Of a stretch of DNA of 64,000 nucleotides, positions 7,957-17,609 are shown in pieces. The notes beneath the pieces are model-generated. The model was not told where the DNA came from. It did no database searches and saw only the letters and a program-made list of their open reading frames with translations. Every line of letters begins with the position of its first letter. Positions within the stretch are counted from its first letter, which is position 1. The stretch is taken from contig JADJEQ010000043.1 in NCBI GenBank assembly GCA_016709025.1, forward strand, positions 59,817-123,816, in the 5' to 3' direction. This DNA comes from Bacteroidales bacterium. GTDB lineage: Bacteria > Bacteroidota > Bacteroidia > Bacteroidales > Lentimicrobiaceae. A program made the translations under genes and the position numbers.

Positions 7957-10538
7957 TGCCTGAAAGTGCAAAACGCGTTTGTGTACTTGATCGTACAAAA
8001 GAGCCGGGTGCCAATGGTGAACCTCTTTACCTCGATATTAAAGACCTTTTTTACGACAAGCCCAACAAACCGCTTGTGGTTGGAGGCCGGTATGGTCTTA
8101 GCTCAAAGGATACAACTCCGGCTATGATTATTTCTGTAATCAACAACCTGAAAAGTGCTGAGCCAAAGAACAGGTTCACAGTTGGTATTGTTGATGATGT
8201 TACCTTTACTTCACTGCCTTTGCTCCCTGAAATTGACCTTGCAGACAAAGGTACCTATCAGGCGAAATTCTATGGCATCGGCGCCGATGGAACCGTTGGG
8301 GCCAACAAAAATTCTATTAAAATTATTGGCGACACCACCGATAAATATTGCCAGGCTTATTTTGCCTACGATTCAAAGAAATCGGGTGGTGTAACTACTT
8401 CACACCTGCGCTTCGGCGACAAACCTATCCGTTCGCCTTACCTGGTCAATACGCCCGACTTCGTAGCCTGTCACGTACCTGCATATCTTGAAAAATATGA
8501 TATGCTGAAAGGCCTTAAAAAGGGTGGTACCTTCCTGCTCAACAGCATCTGGGATGTTGAAGAAACAAAAAGCAGGATACCGGATCACATGAAGAAGTAT
8601 ATGGCTGACAATGATATTAAATTCTTTATCATCAATGCAACTGAAATAGCTGAAGAGATTGGCCTTGGCGGACGTACCAATACCATCATGCAGTCAACTT
8701 TCTTCAAAATCTCCGAGGTTATTCCTTACAATACTGCGGTTGATTATATGAAGAAAGCCATTGTTAAGAGCTTTGGCCGCAAGGGAGAAGAAATCGTTAA
8801 AATGAATCATGCCGCCATCGATCGCGGTGGTGATGTTACGAAAATCGAGATTCCTGCAGACTGGAAAAATGTTAAGGTCGAAAAGCATGTGGATACACGT
8901 GAACTTCCTGATTTTATCCGCAATGTGGTTGAACCAATCAATGCCATGAAAGGCGATGATTTGCCGGTAAGCGCATTTCTTGGTCGTGAAGATGGTACAT
9001 TCCCGGCAGGCACAACAGCCTTTGAAAAACGCGGTATTGCTGTAAACGTGCCGAAATGGGTATCAGAGAATTGTATTCAGTGTAACCAGTGTGCTTATGT
9101 ATGCCCTCACGCCTGTATTCGTCCTTTCCTGATCAACGAAGAAGAGATGAAATCCCTGCCTGAAGGAATATCTGCACTGAAAGCCATTCCAAAAACATTC
9201 GAAGGACTTCAGTTCCGTATACAGCTGAGCCCGCTCGATTGCACAGGTTGCGGAAATTGCGTGGATGTTTGTCCTGCCAAAACCAAAGCACTCGTGATGG
9301 AACCCCTGGAAAGTCAGATGGATCAGGACAATCTCTGGAACCTGGTTACTAAAAATGTTACCTACAAGGATACCATTGTTCCCAAAGAACAAAATGTTAA
9401 GAACAGCCAGTTTGCCCAGCCATTGTTCGAGTTCTCGGGAGCCTGCTCAGGTTGTGGTGAAACGCCCTATATCAAACTGATCACCCAGCTTTATGGTGAA
9501 AGAATGATGGTTGCCAATGCTACAGGATGTTCGTCAATATATGGAGGTTCTGCTCCGTCAACTCCATATACCATCAATGCAAAGGGCGAAGGTCCTGCAT
9601 GGGCAAATTCACTCTTTGAAGACAATGCCGAATATGGTTTCGGTATGGCAACCGGTGTAGGTAAACTTCGCGCTCGTATTGCTGAACGCATGGCCATCAT
9701 TATCAGTGGCGATTTTAATGCCGGATTGAAAGAAGCCTGCCAGGAATGGATTGCCAACATGAATAATGCAGAAGGTTCACGTATAGCATCTGAGAAAGTA
9801 TTGCCGTTGCTGGAAAAAGAATCATCACCTGTTGCAAAAGAAATCCTTTCGATCAAACAGTATCTTGTTAAAAGATCCATCTGGATGTTCGGCGGCGATG
9901 GCTGGGCGTACGACATTGGATACGGTGGCCTCGACCACGTGATCGCTTCCGGTGAAGATGTGAATCTGCTGGTTCTCGATACTGAGGTCTACTCAAATAC
10001 CGGTGGACAGGCATCAAAATCAACTCCTGTTGGAGCTGTTGCGAAATTTGCCACAAGCGGTAAGAAAGTCAGGAAAAAAGATCTTGGCATGATGGCAATG
10101 AGTTATGGTTATGTGTATGTTGCACAGGTAGCCATGGGGGCAAACCAGTCACAGTATCTCAAAGCTCTCCGCGAAGCTGAAGCTTATCCCGGTCCTTCAC
10201 TGATTATTGCCTATGCTCCGTGTATCAATCATGGTATAAGGGCTGGTATGGGCAAAGTGAATGAACAGCAAAAAGACGCAGTAGAAGCCGGATATTGGTC
10301 AATGTACAGGTACAATCCACTGCTTGAGAACGAAGGAAAAAATCCTTTCCAGCTTGATTCAAAAGAGCCCGACTTTACTAAATTCCAGGCATTTCTTGAA
10401 AGCGAGGTACGTTATACCTCTCTCAAAAAGTCATTCCCGACTGAAGCTACCGAATTATTCAGTGCTGCTGAAGAGAATGCTAAATGGCGTTACTACAGTT
10501 ACCGCAGAATGGTCGAAGCTAACTATTCTCCCAGGTAA
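7956..10538 (+). CDS. nifJ: Pyruvate:ferredoxin (flavodoxin) oxidoreductase, C-terminal part
   Basis: This segment encodes the remaining 860 residues. It begins at PESAKRVCVLDRTKEPG, normally internal to PFOR, and the ATG at 7956 is simply the internal methionine. Domains seen are the gamma/EKR region, a two-cluster ferredoxin domain (CIQCNQCAYVCP near 372 and CTGCGNCVDVCP near 428), and the thiamine-diphosphate domain with CSGCGETPY near 497, ATGCSSIYGG near 523, GGDGWAYDIGYGG near 646 and SNTGGQASKSTP near 680. All catalytic motifs are intact, which suggests a working enzyme and a frameshift that is recent or a sequencing error. A terminator follows the gene directly. Confidence 0.93.
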   Translation: MPESAKRVCVLDRTKEPGANGEPLYLDIKDLFYDKPNKPLVVGGRYGLSSKDTTPAMIISVINNLKSAEPKNRFTVGIVDDVTFTSLPLLPEIDLADKGTYQAKFYGIGADGTVGANKNSIKIIGDTTDKYCQAYFAYDSKKSGGVTTSHLRFGDKPIRSPYLVNTPDFVACHVPAYLEKYDMLKGLKKGGTFLLNSIWDVEETKSRIPDHMKKYMADNDIKFFIINATEIAEEIGLGGRTNTIMQSTFFKISEVIPYNTAVDYMKKAIVKSFGRKGEEIVKMNHAAIDRGGDVTKIEIPADWKNVKVEKHVDTRELPDFIRNVVEPINAMKGDDLPVSAFLGREDGTFPAGTTAFEKRGIAVNVPKWVSENCIQCNQCAYVCPHACIRPFLINEEEMKSLPEGISALKAIPKTFEGLQFRIQLSPLDCTGCGNCVDVCPAKTKALVMEPLESQMDQDNLWNLVTKNVTYKDTIVPKEQNVKNSQFAQPLFEFSGACSGCGETPYIKLITQLYGERMMVANATGCSSIYGGSAPSTPYTINAKGEGPAWANSLFEDNAEYGFGMATGVGKLRARIAERMAIIISGDFNAGLKEACQEWIANMNNAEGSRIASEKVLPLLEKESSPVAKEILSIKQYLVKRSIWMFGGDGWAYDIGYGGLDHVIASGEDVNLLVLDTEVYSNTGGQASKSTPVGAVAKFATSGKKVRKKDLGMMAMSYGYVYVAQVAMGANQSQYLKALREAEAYPGPSLIIAYAPCINHGIRAGMGKVNEQQKDAVEAGYWSMYRYNPLLENEGKNPFQLDSKEPDFTKFQAFLESEVRYTSLKKSFPTEATELFSAAEENAKWRYYSYRRMVEANYSPR

Positions 10539-10571
10539 TTTCTGAATTACAGAATCGTTTAATTACTTTTG

Positions 10572-10602
10572 AAGCCGGGAAATGATCCCGGCTTTTTTTT
10601 AA
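10572..10602 (+). terminator. Intrinsic terminator of nifJ
   Basis: There is a 9-bp stem AAGCCGGGA / TCCCGGCTT with a 5-base loop followed by a run of T. It lies 33 bases past the nifJ stop. Confidence 0.85.
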
Positions 10603-10611
10603 TCCATTTTT

Positions 10612-11466
10612 ATGAGACCACTTGCTTTTTTATTGATCGGATTGGTGTTGGCTGTTTCCTGCAAACAAAAAGATGCCCGGACACCTCAGCCTCAAGATAA
10701 ACCAGTTGCTGAACTTTCAACAATTTCAGGTGGGGATTCGGCCAGATTGGCTGGCATCAGAAATGAACACATGGTGCTTGGAACATTGTTTCAGCAAAAG
10801 GCCGGCGAATACAGGGCGTTGTGTTACCAGGCATTCAACCTCGGTAAATTATTGCTTGATAAGGATCTCGCTGACAAAAGCATTGATAAACACCGGGTAA
10901 TTGTTCTGGATGTTGATGAAACAGTGCTCGACAACAGCCCCTTTCAGGCAAAGTGTATTCTCGAAGGGACCTCGTATCCGATAAACTGGGATGAATGGTG
11001 TAAGCTGGCTCGTGCAAAGGCACTTCCCGGCGCGCTTGACTTTCTCGCTTATGCCAAAGCAAACGGACTAAGTATCTATTATATCACAAACAGAAAAGCT
11101 CACCTTAAGGAGGTAACTGTTAAGAATTTAAAAGTGCTTGGTTTCCCTGATGCAGATGATGAACATGTAATTATGCGTACTACACTCGACTCAAAGGAGC
11201 CAAGACGACAGGAACTTCTGGCAAAAAACCACATTTCCCTTCTGTTCGGGGATAACCTGAACGACTTTTCAGATGTGTTCGAAAAGAAAAGAACGGATGA
11301 AAGAAATGATTTGGTAGATGATGCCAGCAAACTCTTCGGGCAACGCTATATTGTTTTGCCAAATGCCATGTATGGTGATTGGGAACTGGCTCTTTACAAT
11401 TTTGATCAGAAACAACCGGATTCAGTGAAGTATAGAATTCGCAGGCAAGCACTCACAGCTTTCTGA
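10612..11466 (+). CDS. 5'-nucleotidase, lipoprotein e(P4) family (class C acid phosphatase)
   Basis: This is a 284-residue lipoprotein: the leader MRPLAFLLIGLVLAVSC ends in a lipobox cysteine at 17. The HAD phosphatase motifs are clear: VLDVDETVLDN near 100 (nucleophile and acid/base aspartates), ITNRK near 161, and the metal-binding GDNLNDFSD near 210. Family members sit in the outer membrane and remove phosphate from nucleotides such as NMN so that the nucleoside can be taken up. The 3' end overlaps the convergent 5-formyl-THF cyclo-ligase gene by 14 bases. Confidence 0.9.
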   Translation: MRPLAFLLIGLVLAVSCKQKDARTPQPQDKPVAELSTISGGDSARLAGIRNEHMVLGTLFQQKAGEYRALCYQAFNLGKLLLDKDLADKSIDKHRVIVLDVDETVLDNSPFQAKCILEGTSYPINWDEWCKLARAKALPGALDFLAYAKANGLSIYYITNRKAHLKEVTVKNLKVLGFPDADDEHVIMRTTLDSKEPRRQELLAKNHISLLFGDNLNDFSDVFEKKRTDERNDLVDDASKLFGQRYIVLPNAMYGDWELALYNFDQKQPDSVKYRIRRQALTAF

Positions 11467-12022
11467 AATTGTTGGTGACAATCATATCCATTCTCATGTC
11501 ATTTTCATCTACAGGAATATCATCGAATAACTGGAACCGGAAACAAATTCCGATTTTTACCGCACTCAGATCCAGGAGAAACCTGTCGTAATAAGCTTTA
11601 CCACGTCCCATCCGGTTGTTATTACCGTCGAATGCTATTCCGGGTACCAGAATTATATCAATACTATCATAATTGTCAAATTCAGGTCCATCAGGCTCAG
11701 GAATAGCGTAAAGGTCTCCGGGTATTAAATTGCCGTCACCTTCAAACAATTTAAGCTTCATTTTATCTCCATCAACTGATGGTAGAACAATCCGTTTCTG
11801 ACAACTCCATTTATTTATAAAGTTGTGGGTAAATACTTCTCCTTTTATCGACCAGTATGCCATAACTGTCGAAGCATTGATAAAAGCAGGCAATTGCTCA
11901 ATGGTTTGACATATTTCTTCAGATTCCTTAAAATATGATTCCAGGCTATGCTTGTCCTTCATCATTTTAACAAGCTTCCTGTACTCTTTTTTTTGCTCAT
12001 GAATCATAGTTTCAGCTTCCAT
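11453..12022 (-). CDS. 5-formyltetrahydrofolate cyclo-ligase
   Basis: This 189-residue enzyme turns 5-formyl-THF and ATP into 5,10-methenyl-THF, returning a storage folate to one-carbon metabolism. The family signature is present: IDIILVPGIAFDGNNNRMGRGKAYYDRFL splits into the substrate-loop VPGIAFD and the ATP/phosphate loop MGRGKAYYDRFL (near residues 127-150). The N-terminal helix with basic residues (HEQKKEYRKLVKMM) is also typical. The start may be ATG 12022 or the ATG five codons further in; neither has a strong ribosome site. Confidence 0.9.
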   Translation of the reverse strand: MEAETMIHEQKKEYRKLVKMMKDKHSLESYFKESEEICQTIEQLPAFINASTVMAYWSIKGEVFTHNFINKWSCQKRIVLPSVDGDKMKLKLFEGDGNLIPGDLYAIPEPDGPEFDNYDSIDIILVPGIAFDGNNNRMGRGKAYYDRFLLDLSAVKIGICFRFQLFDDIPVDENDMRMDMIVTNNFRKL

Positions 12023-12116
12023 TTATTTCAATACTCCGTTAAATATTTGCAAACGACTGGTTATCTGAGTATTAGCATATATTAAGTCAAAGTTTTAAAA
12101 TGCTAAATATAAATAC

Positions 12117-12143
12117 GTTGCGTCTTTGCGTCATTGCGTGATT
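12117..12143 (+). repeat. Short 8-bp-period repeat (TTGCGTCW)
   Basis: Three successive octamers, GTTGCGTC, TTTGCGTC and ATTGCGTG, differ only in the outer positions. The array lies upstream of the cyclo-ligase gene and is the smallest member of the 7/8-bp tandem repeats found in this window. Confidence 0.5.
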
Positions 12144-12223
12144 CTTAAAACTAACGGACTATTGTTTATTTGCAAATCTAAGACTAAGAATAAAATTAAG
12201 CTCCAAAATCTGAAAACCGTTTA

Positions 12224-12257
12224 TAAAAAAAAAGAGGCCTTTTATAGTGGCCTCTTT
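12224..12257 (-). terminator. Intrinsic terminator of sppA
   Basis: On the minus strand a 9-bp stem AAAGAGGCC / GGCCTCTTT with a 9-base loop is followed by a run of nine or more T, 22 bases past the sppA stop. Confidence 0.85.
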
Positions 12258-12278
12258 CAAATTAAATATTAAGAGTCA

Positions 12279-14048
12279 TCAGTAGATGCTGAGAATAAAA
12301 GGAAGCCTTGCCTGAACGCCTTTCATTTCCGAAAATGATTTAAGTTCCTTCAGATAGGGGTAGAGTGATCCAAGTTCATTTTGTATCACCGACTCTGATG
12401 GTTTTCCTGAGATATCATCCATAATCTGGGTGAACGGATCTTTCTGTTCAGGGAAAGAAACAAGCCGGTAATCTTCAATTTTAGCCATGGATGCAGCTAT
12501 TTCAATGGCTTTTCTCAATCCGCCGGTATCATCCACAAGGTTTAATCTTTTGCCATCAATTCCGCTCCAAACCCTTCCCTGTCCCATGCTGTCAACACTG
12601 GCAGAAGTAATTCCCCTGCCTTCAGCAACGTGGTTTATAAAAGTCTGATAAATATTCTCAACGCTCCTGGTGATTACCTTTTCCTCATAGGGAGTCATAG
12701 CCCTGACAACGGATGGGAAATCGGAATTCGGATTGGTTTTAACCATATCGAATGTTACACCAAGTTTATTGGCGAAGAATTTACTGAAGTCCGGAATTAC
12801 CCCAAAAACACCTATTGAACCGGTTAAGGTGGTTGGATTTGCGATGATGGTATCGGCTGCACATGCAATGTAATATCCACCCGAGGCTGCATAATCACCC
12901 ATGGAGGCAATTACGGGTTTCTTCTCCCGGGCCAGTTTAATTTCACGCAGAATTACATCTGAAGCCAGAGCACTTCCTCCGGGTGAATTGATCCTGAATA
13001 CAATCGCTTTTACAGTGCTGTCAAGTCTGGCTTTTCTGATGGCCCTGGAGAGTTTGTCTGAACCAATGGATTCATCGGTACCTTCACCACCGCCAATATC
13101 TCCGACAGCATAAATAACCGCTATTTTATTTTTTGCCCGCTTCTTATCATTGGTTGCCGGAACCTCTTTGTATCGTTCAAGGCTTACCATTTCAACCTTG
13201 TCATCGGTTTTCAGTTCAAGTTTCTCTTTTAACAGATCGAGCAGTTGGTCGCGGTATGCAATTTTATCGGCAAATTTATATTTCACTGCATCGCTGGCAG
13301 TCTCCAGTAATAATGAATCGGCGTAAACCTGAAGCTGTGCAGCATCGATCTTTCTGGTCTGGCTGATTCCGCTTGAAATATGCTGCCAGATCGCATTTAC
13401 ATAGCCAAGTGTCTGCTCCTTGTTGGCTTCGCTCATCTTATCACCTATCAGAGGTTCGATGGCGCTTTTATATTTTCCATGCCTGATTATCTGGGCGTTG
13501 ACATCCAATTTATCAAGCAGACCTTTGATAAAAACCACTCCTCCGGTAAGCCCTTTAAAATCAATACTACCCTCCGGATTAACACAAATAACATCCGCTG
13601 TAGTTGCCAGGTAATAAGCTTTTTGTGAGTATGTTTCTCCATAGGCAAAAATGAATTTCCCTGATTTTTTAAAATCAAGCAACGCATCTCTGATCTCTTC
13701 CAGTGTGGCCATTCCTGAAGGGATGTCACTCATGTCAAGCAGAATACCGCTTATGTTTTTATCTTCGGCTGCCTGTTTGATTAAATCCATGGTTTCAAGT
13801 AACCCCGGGGTGGTTGTTGATGAAAACAATGAAGACTGGTTGAAGGTTATCGGCCCGGCCGGACTGCGTTCCGGGATCGCTTCATCAAATTTTAATTGCA
13901 GCACCGTTTTTGCTTCAATTTTTACTTCCTCTTTACTGGCAAAAGAGATTGCCGAAGCTATGATTGCCATCGCAATAAAAAAGAATATTATTCCGGTGAG
14001 AATAAATCCTGCCATGGATGCAAGCATGAATTTGAAAAACTGTCTCAT
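12279..14048 (-). CDS. sppA: Signal peptide peptidase SppA, 67K type
   Basis: This is a 589-residue protein of the tandem-domain (67K) SppA type, a membrane-anchored Ser/Lys protease that degrades cleaved signal peptides. An N-terminal helix (FMLASMAGFILTGIIFFFIAMAI, spread over residues 7-32) anchors it. The catalytic lysine lies in the first half in RHGKYKSAIEPLIGDKM (near 195) and the serine in the second half in MGDYAASGGYYIA (near 395). Length and motif order match the family. It stands alone, followed by its own terminator. Confidence 0.93.
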   Translation of the reverse strand: MRQFFKFMLASMAGFILTGIIFFFIAMAIIASAISFASKEEVKIEAKTVLQLKFDEAIPERSPAGPITFNQSSLFSSTTTPGLLETMDLIKQAAEDKNISGILLDMSDIPSGMATLEEIRDALLDFKKSGKFIFAYGETYSQKAYYLATTADVICVNPEGSIDFKGLTGGVVFIKGLLDKLDVNAQIIRHGKYKSAIEPLIGDKMSEANKEQTLGYVNAIWQHISSGISQTRKIDAAQLQVYADSLLLETASDAVKYKFADKIAYRDQLLDLLKEKLELKTDDKVEMVSLERYKEVPATNDKKRAKNKIAVIYAVGDIGGGEGTDESIGSDKLSRAIRKARLDSTVKAIVFRINSPGGSALASDVILREIKLAREKKPVIASMGDYAASGGYYIACAADTIIANPTTLTGSIGVFGVIPDFSKFFANKLGVTFDMVKTNPNSDFPSVVRAMTPYEEKVITRSVENIYQTFINHVAEGRGITSASVDSMGQGRVWSGIDGKRLNLVDDTGGLRKAIEIAASMAKIEDYRLVSFPEQKDPFTQIMDDISGKPSESVIQNELGSLYPYLKELKSFSEMKGVQARLPFILSIY

Positions 14049-14265
14049 CTTTATTTGGGGATTAAGTTTACAATCAGGTCAAAGATATAGCTTTGCAGGT
14101 AATTTTTATTTACCAGGATAATATTTTATCGCATGCAATACATTAACCGGTAGAAAAGGTATTGGAGATTTGACGTATACTCTGCTGAAATGTTACATTA
14201 TTTGATTTTTATTGCCGCAACCTCAAAATTGGCCAATATTTTTAATATTGTTCTACTGTAGTTGC

Positions 14266-14295
14266 TTTGAATTAGTCGAAAGCTGATTACTTTTG
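14266..14295 (+). promoter_or_regulatory. Promoter of the folK-dNK operon
   Basis: TTTG at 14266-14269 and TACTTTTG at 14288-14295 are separated by 18 bases, close to the Bacteroidota TTTG / TAnnTTTG pattern. The start codon of folK lies 20 bases further on. This is the best promoter match in the window. Confidence 0.5.
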
Positions 14296-14314
14296 CTTTT
14301 TAATCGAACCCCTG

Positions 14315-14818
14315 ATGAATGACCTTTATCTGTTGTTGGGAAGTAATCTTGGCGACCGTTGTACGATAATTTCAAATGCTAAAGATTTAATATCTAAAGA
14401 AATAAGTAAGATAGAGACTTCCTCTGGCCTATATGAAACTGAGCCCTGGGGAAATGAAAATCAGGGGTTGTTTCTGAACCAGGTTTTAAAACTCAGAAGC
14501 AATGAAAATCCGGCACTCATTCTTCAGAAAATTCTTTCAATTGAACTAAAACTCGGGCGCCAACGTAACAATAACCAGAATTCAGCCAGAATTATCGACA
14601 TTGACATTTTATTTTATGGTGCTTTGGTACTTGAATCCGAGACGCTGAGTATCCCTCATCCCCGTATTCAACTGAGAAGATTTGTGCTGGTTCCTTTGTC
14701 AGAGATAGCTCCGGAACTGATTCATCCGGTTTCAGGCAAAAGCATAGGTCAGTTGCTCAGATGCTGTCCTGATAAACTTGAAGTCCGGCCCTTTAACACT
14801 TTTGTTAATTCCTTATGA
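14315..14818 (+). CDS. folK: 2-amino-4-hydroxy-6-hydroxymethyldihydropteridine diphosphokinase
   Basis: This 167-residue enzyme transfers pyrophosphate from ATP to the pterin alcohol before condensation with p-aminobenzoate in folate synthesis. It starts LYLLLGSNLGDR, contains YETEPWGNENQGLFLNQV (pterin loop), and has the diagnostic ARIIDIDILFYG (two metal-binding aspartates, near 89-100), followed by IPHPRIQLRRFVLVPLSEI. It is nine bases upstream of a deoxynucleoside kinase gene, an order common in Bacteroidota. Confidence 0.93.
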   Translation: MNDLYLLLGSNLGDRCTIISNAKDLISKEISKIETSSGLYETEPWGNENQGLFLNQVLKLRSNENPALILQKILSIELKLGRQRNNNQNSARIIDIDILFYGALVLESETLSIPHPRIQLRRFVLVPLSEIAPELIHPVSGKSIGQLLRCCPDKLEVRPFNTFVNSL

Positions 14819-14827
14819 ATAAGCATT

Positions 14828-15460
14828 ATGAATTATAATTATATAGCAATTGAGGGTACAATCGGTGCCGGAAAAACCTCCCTCGCAACCATGCTATCAC
14901 ATGAACTTAATACCAGATTGATCCTGGAACAGTTCGAAGACAATGATTTCCTGCCTAAGTTTTACAAAGATCCTTCAAAATATGCTTTTCCGCTGGAACT
15001 TTCTTTTCTTGCGGCCCGATTTCAGCAACTCAGGGATGAACTATCAGTGAATGACCTTTTCAGGCCACAAATCATATCGGACTATTTTATCAACAAGTCG
15101 TTGATTTTTTCCCGTAAAACACTTGCTGATGATGAATACGCGCTTTACTCGCGACTTTTTAATATCATCAACCTGTCACTTCCACGACCTGACCTGCTTG
15201 TATATCTATATGTTTCAGTGCAACGCCTGAAATCGAATATCATTTTGCGGGGCAGACCTTATGAGCAGGATATTGAACATGAGTACCTGGAGAAAATTCA
15301 GAGCGGCTATTTTGATTATATCCGGCAACAGGCTGACATGCGCGTATTAATTGTGGATACCAACCAGATTGATTTTGTTACCAATCCTACTCATTATAAG
15401 TTGTTGAAGGAAATAATAATGGCTTCATATCCCATGGGTGTGCATACCATTACTCCATGA
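14828..15460 (+). CDS. Deoxynucleoside kinase (dNK family)
   Basis: This is a 210-residue kinase of the thymidine/deoxyguanosine kinase fold, which phosphorylates deoxynucleosides for salvage. The P-loop EGTIGAGKTSLA lies at residues 9-20; a LID-like RLKSNIILRGRPYEQD region with the basic residues that clamp ATP lies near 133-148. The length is normal. It is co-transcribed with folK. The preferred base cannot be told from sequence alone. Confidence 0.88.
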   Translation: MNYNYIAIEGTIGAGKTSLATMLSHELNTRLILEQFEDNDFLPKFYKDPSKYAFPLELSFLAARFQQLRDELSVNDLFRPQIISDYFINKSLIFSRKTLADDEYALYSRLFNIINLSLPRPDLLVYLYVSVQRLKSNIILRGRPYEQDIEHEYLEKIQSGYFDYIRQQADMRVLIVDTNQIDFVTNPTHYKLLKEIIMASYPMGVHTITP

Positions 15461-15640
15461 TGAATCCGAATGAGCATTCAATCACATTCCTGAATTGTTG
15501 CCGATCAAATTTTCATTTATATTTGGCGGTGAATCAAAAAATATGAATGTCCCTGGATCCTGCTAAAATGTATATTTTTACAAATTAAGGGTATCCGAAT
15601 GTAAATCTCTGATCCGATAATACTAACACAAAAGGCTGAA

Positions 15641-16525
15641 ATGGTTTTATACATCTTATTGGCAGTCGCACTGATTGCTTCCCTGGCTTTCTTCTTTTAT
15701 TATATGAAACTGGTAACACAAAAAACCAGAATGATTGCCTTATTGAGTGAACAGAATAAATCAATACTAAAGGCACAGAAAGAACTAGGTCTGGCTAAGG
15801 ATAAAGCAGAAGAATCTGACAAACTTAAGTCAGCTTTTCTCGCAAATATGTCGCATGAAATCAGAACCCCGCTCAACGCAATCATGGGCTTTTCCTCTCT
15901 TCTGCTTGATCCTGGAATAGAAGAGAGCGAACGTAAACAATTCGTGGACATTATCCACAACAACAGCACCCGCCTGCTGAGCCTGATGGACGAGATATTC
16001 GACATTGCACAGATTGAGTCAGGCCTGGCCCAGATGCAGCAGGAACCTTGTCACGTTAACGAACTGCTGACAAGCCTGGTTACATTTTTTAATCTTGAGA
16101 AGAGTCTTACCGGTAAGGATGATATTCTGATCAGGCTAAGAAAATCCAATAAGGATGCTGGCTTTACAATATACACTGATCCTAAAAAGCTTAGGCAGAC
16201 ATTGTTTAACCTGGTTGAGAATGCCCTAAAATATACCAATGAAGGTAGTATTGAAATTGGTTACGAGTTAAAGGATGGAGAAAGTGTTGAGTTTTATGTT
16301 CGCGACACCGGCATAGGTTTCCCGCAGGAAAAACTCGATGTTTTATTTCAACGTTTCAGACAGGCTGACGACAGTTCAACCCGTAAATTTGGCGGAATTG
16401 GACTGGGGCTAACCCTTTCTCAAAAATTCATTAAGCTGATCGGTGGCGAGATGCGGGCGGAATCCAAACCGGGTTCCGGTTCCGTTTTTTATATCTCACT
16501 TCCTTATAAACATCAGGTGAATTAA
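15641..16525 (+). CDS. Membrane-anchored sensor histidine kinase without a sensor domain
   Basis: This is a 294-residue kinase. One membrane helix (residues 2-22) is followed by a coiled-coil linker (about 24-60), then the H-box FLANMSHEIRTPLNAIMGF near 68 with the phospho-acceptor histidine, the N-box LFNLVENALKYTN near 189, and the G-boxes VRDTGIGFP near 222 and FGGIGLGLTLSQKF near 250. There is no periplasmic or PAS domain and no response regulator next to it, so it must sense through the membrane or a partner and signal to a regulator encoded elsewhere. Confidence 0.88.
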   Translation: MVLYILLAVALIASLAFFFYYMKLVTQKTRMIALLSEQNKSILKAQKELGLAKDKAEESDKLKSAFLANMSHEIRTPLNAIMGFSSLLLDPGIEESERKQFVDIIHNNSTRLLSLMDEIFDIAQIESGLAQMQQEPCHVNELLTSLVTFFNLEKSLTGKDDILIRLRKSNKDAGFTIYTDPKKLRQTLFNLVENALKYTNEGSIEIGYELKDGESVEFYVRDTGIGFPQEKLDVLFQRFRQADDSSTRKFGGIGLGLTLSQKFIKLIGGEMRAESKPGSGSVFYISLPYKHQVN

Positions 16526-16540
16526 CGAAACAGATTAAAA

Positions 16541-16575
16541 AAAGAAAAAGCCACCTACACGGTGGCTTTTTCTTT
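16541..16575. terminator. Bidirectional terminator between kinase and sigma factor genes
   Basis: A perfect 15-bp inverted repeat (AAAGAAAAAGCCACC and its complement) flanks a 5-base loop. It lies between two convergent genes and can act on both strands. Confidence 0.88.
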
Positions 16576-16591
16576 TTCAGGTTGAAATATC

Positions 16592-17098
16592 TTAACTCTG
16601 AAATTCTTTAAGAGATTCCATTAGTTTTTTACGGGTAAAGAAAATTCTGCTTTTAACAGTACCAATCGAGAGATTGAGGTTTTCAGCTATTTCCTTGTAT
16701 TTGAATCCGGCAGTATGCATTTCAAACGGCATCCGTTGATCTACTTCAAGCCTTGCAATACCAGCCTTAATTTCTTTCGTGGAAAGTTCAGATTCAGGAG
16801 AAACGAAATCTGATTTACGGGGTATATTGAGATAATACAAATCTTCAGTATTATCAACAATTGTATTGGCTTTCTGATTTCTACGGTAATTGTTGATGAA
16901 AGTATTCTTCATGATGGTGTATGTCCATGCTTTGAGATTTGTATCATCAGCAAATTTGTCTTTGTGTGTCAATGCCTTCAGGTAAGTATCCTGGATAAGG
17001 TCTTTGGCCTCTTCCCTGTCATTGGTCAGCGTGTTGGCAAAATATGAAAGATTGTCGTGGAGACTTATTAATCTGTGGTTAAATTCTATGGCTGTCAT
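16592..17098 (-). CDS. ECF-type RNA polymerase sigma factor
   Basis: This 168-residue sigma factor has region 2 (NTLTNDREEAKDLIQDTYLKAL, near 22-43, with the DLIQDTYLKA core-binding helix and then the AWTYTIMKNTFINNYRR -10 recognition part) and region 4 (MPFEMHTAGFKYKEIAENLNLSIGTVKSRIFFTRKKL, near 122-160; helix-turn-helix YKEIAENLNLSIGTVKSRI). No anti-sigma gene is next to it. Its neighbour upstream is a CarH-like repressor; in other bacteria such pairs control light-induced genes, so it may be under light/B12 control. Confidence 0.9.
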   Translation of the reverse strand: MTAIEFNHRLISLHDNLSYFANTLTNDREEAKDLIQDTYLKALTHKDKFADDTNLKAWTYTIMKNTFINNYRRNQKANTIVDNTEDLYYLNIPRKSDFVSPESELSTKEIKAGIARLEVDQRMPFEMHTAGFKYKEIAENLNLSIGTVKSRIFFTRKKLMESLKEFQS

Positions 17099-17609
17099 CG
17101 CGATTAAAATTTGGTTTCGCTGATGTTTAACAAATATAGTGCAAAATTAAACAGTATGACAAAAAAAATAGTAAATATTTAGAATAATTATAAATAGACA
17201 TCGTTAAAGCTATGTAATACATTGATAAATAGACATATACAATTCTATTTAGAATTGTTATAAAGTGTTAATTGATTGTGAGATTTAGGTTAAACAAAAT
17301 ATTTACATGCAATAGTTTTATTTTGGGACAGTTGATGTCCCAAAATGGTAATAGCCGTAATTCGATGGTTACGCAATTTAGTTTCGACCTGAAAATGAAA
17401 TCGATAACAAATAGAAATGTCATCTTCTCAGTTAGAAATTTGGCCTAAAATGGGCCAATAATAATTTATAAAGTTTAATAAGAAAATAAAAAAAATTATT
17501 AACTTGCTAATTGGCTAAATTTCCGGGAATTACACTAATTTATAAATTCTTTAACACCTTTGTAAATGAGTGGCTGAAGTCACCTTTACAGTATAGTTCA
17601 GTCTACGAA
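17099..17609. promoter_or_regulatory. AT-rich region between sigma factor and CarH-like genes
   Basis: These 511 bases between two co-oriented minus-strand genes contain no gene. The stretch is very AT-rich and probably carries the sigma gene promoter. If the CarH-like protein regulates its neighbour, its operator should lie here; I could not pick out a clear palindrome by eye. Confidence 0.3.

Noticed and set aside
7880..7960. Programmed ribosomal frameshift in nifJ
   Set aside because: No X-XXY-YYZ heptamer, no strong downstream pseudoknot by eye; a single missing A in a homopolymer explains the data better.
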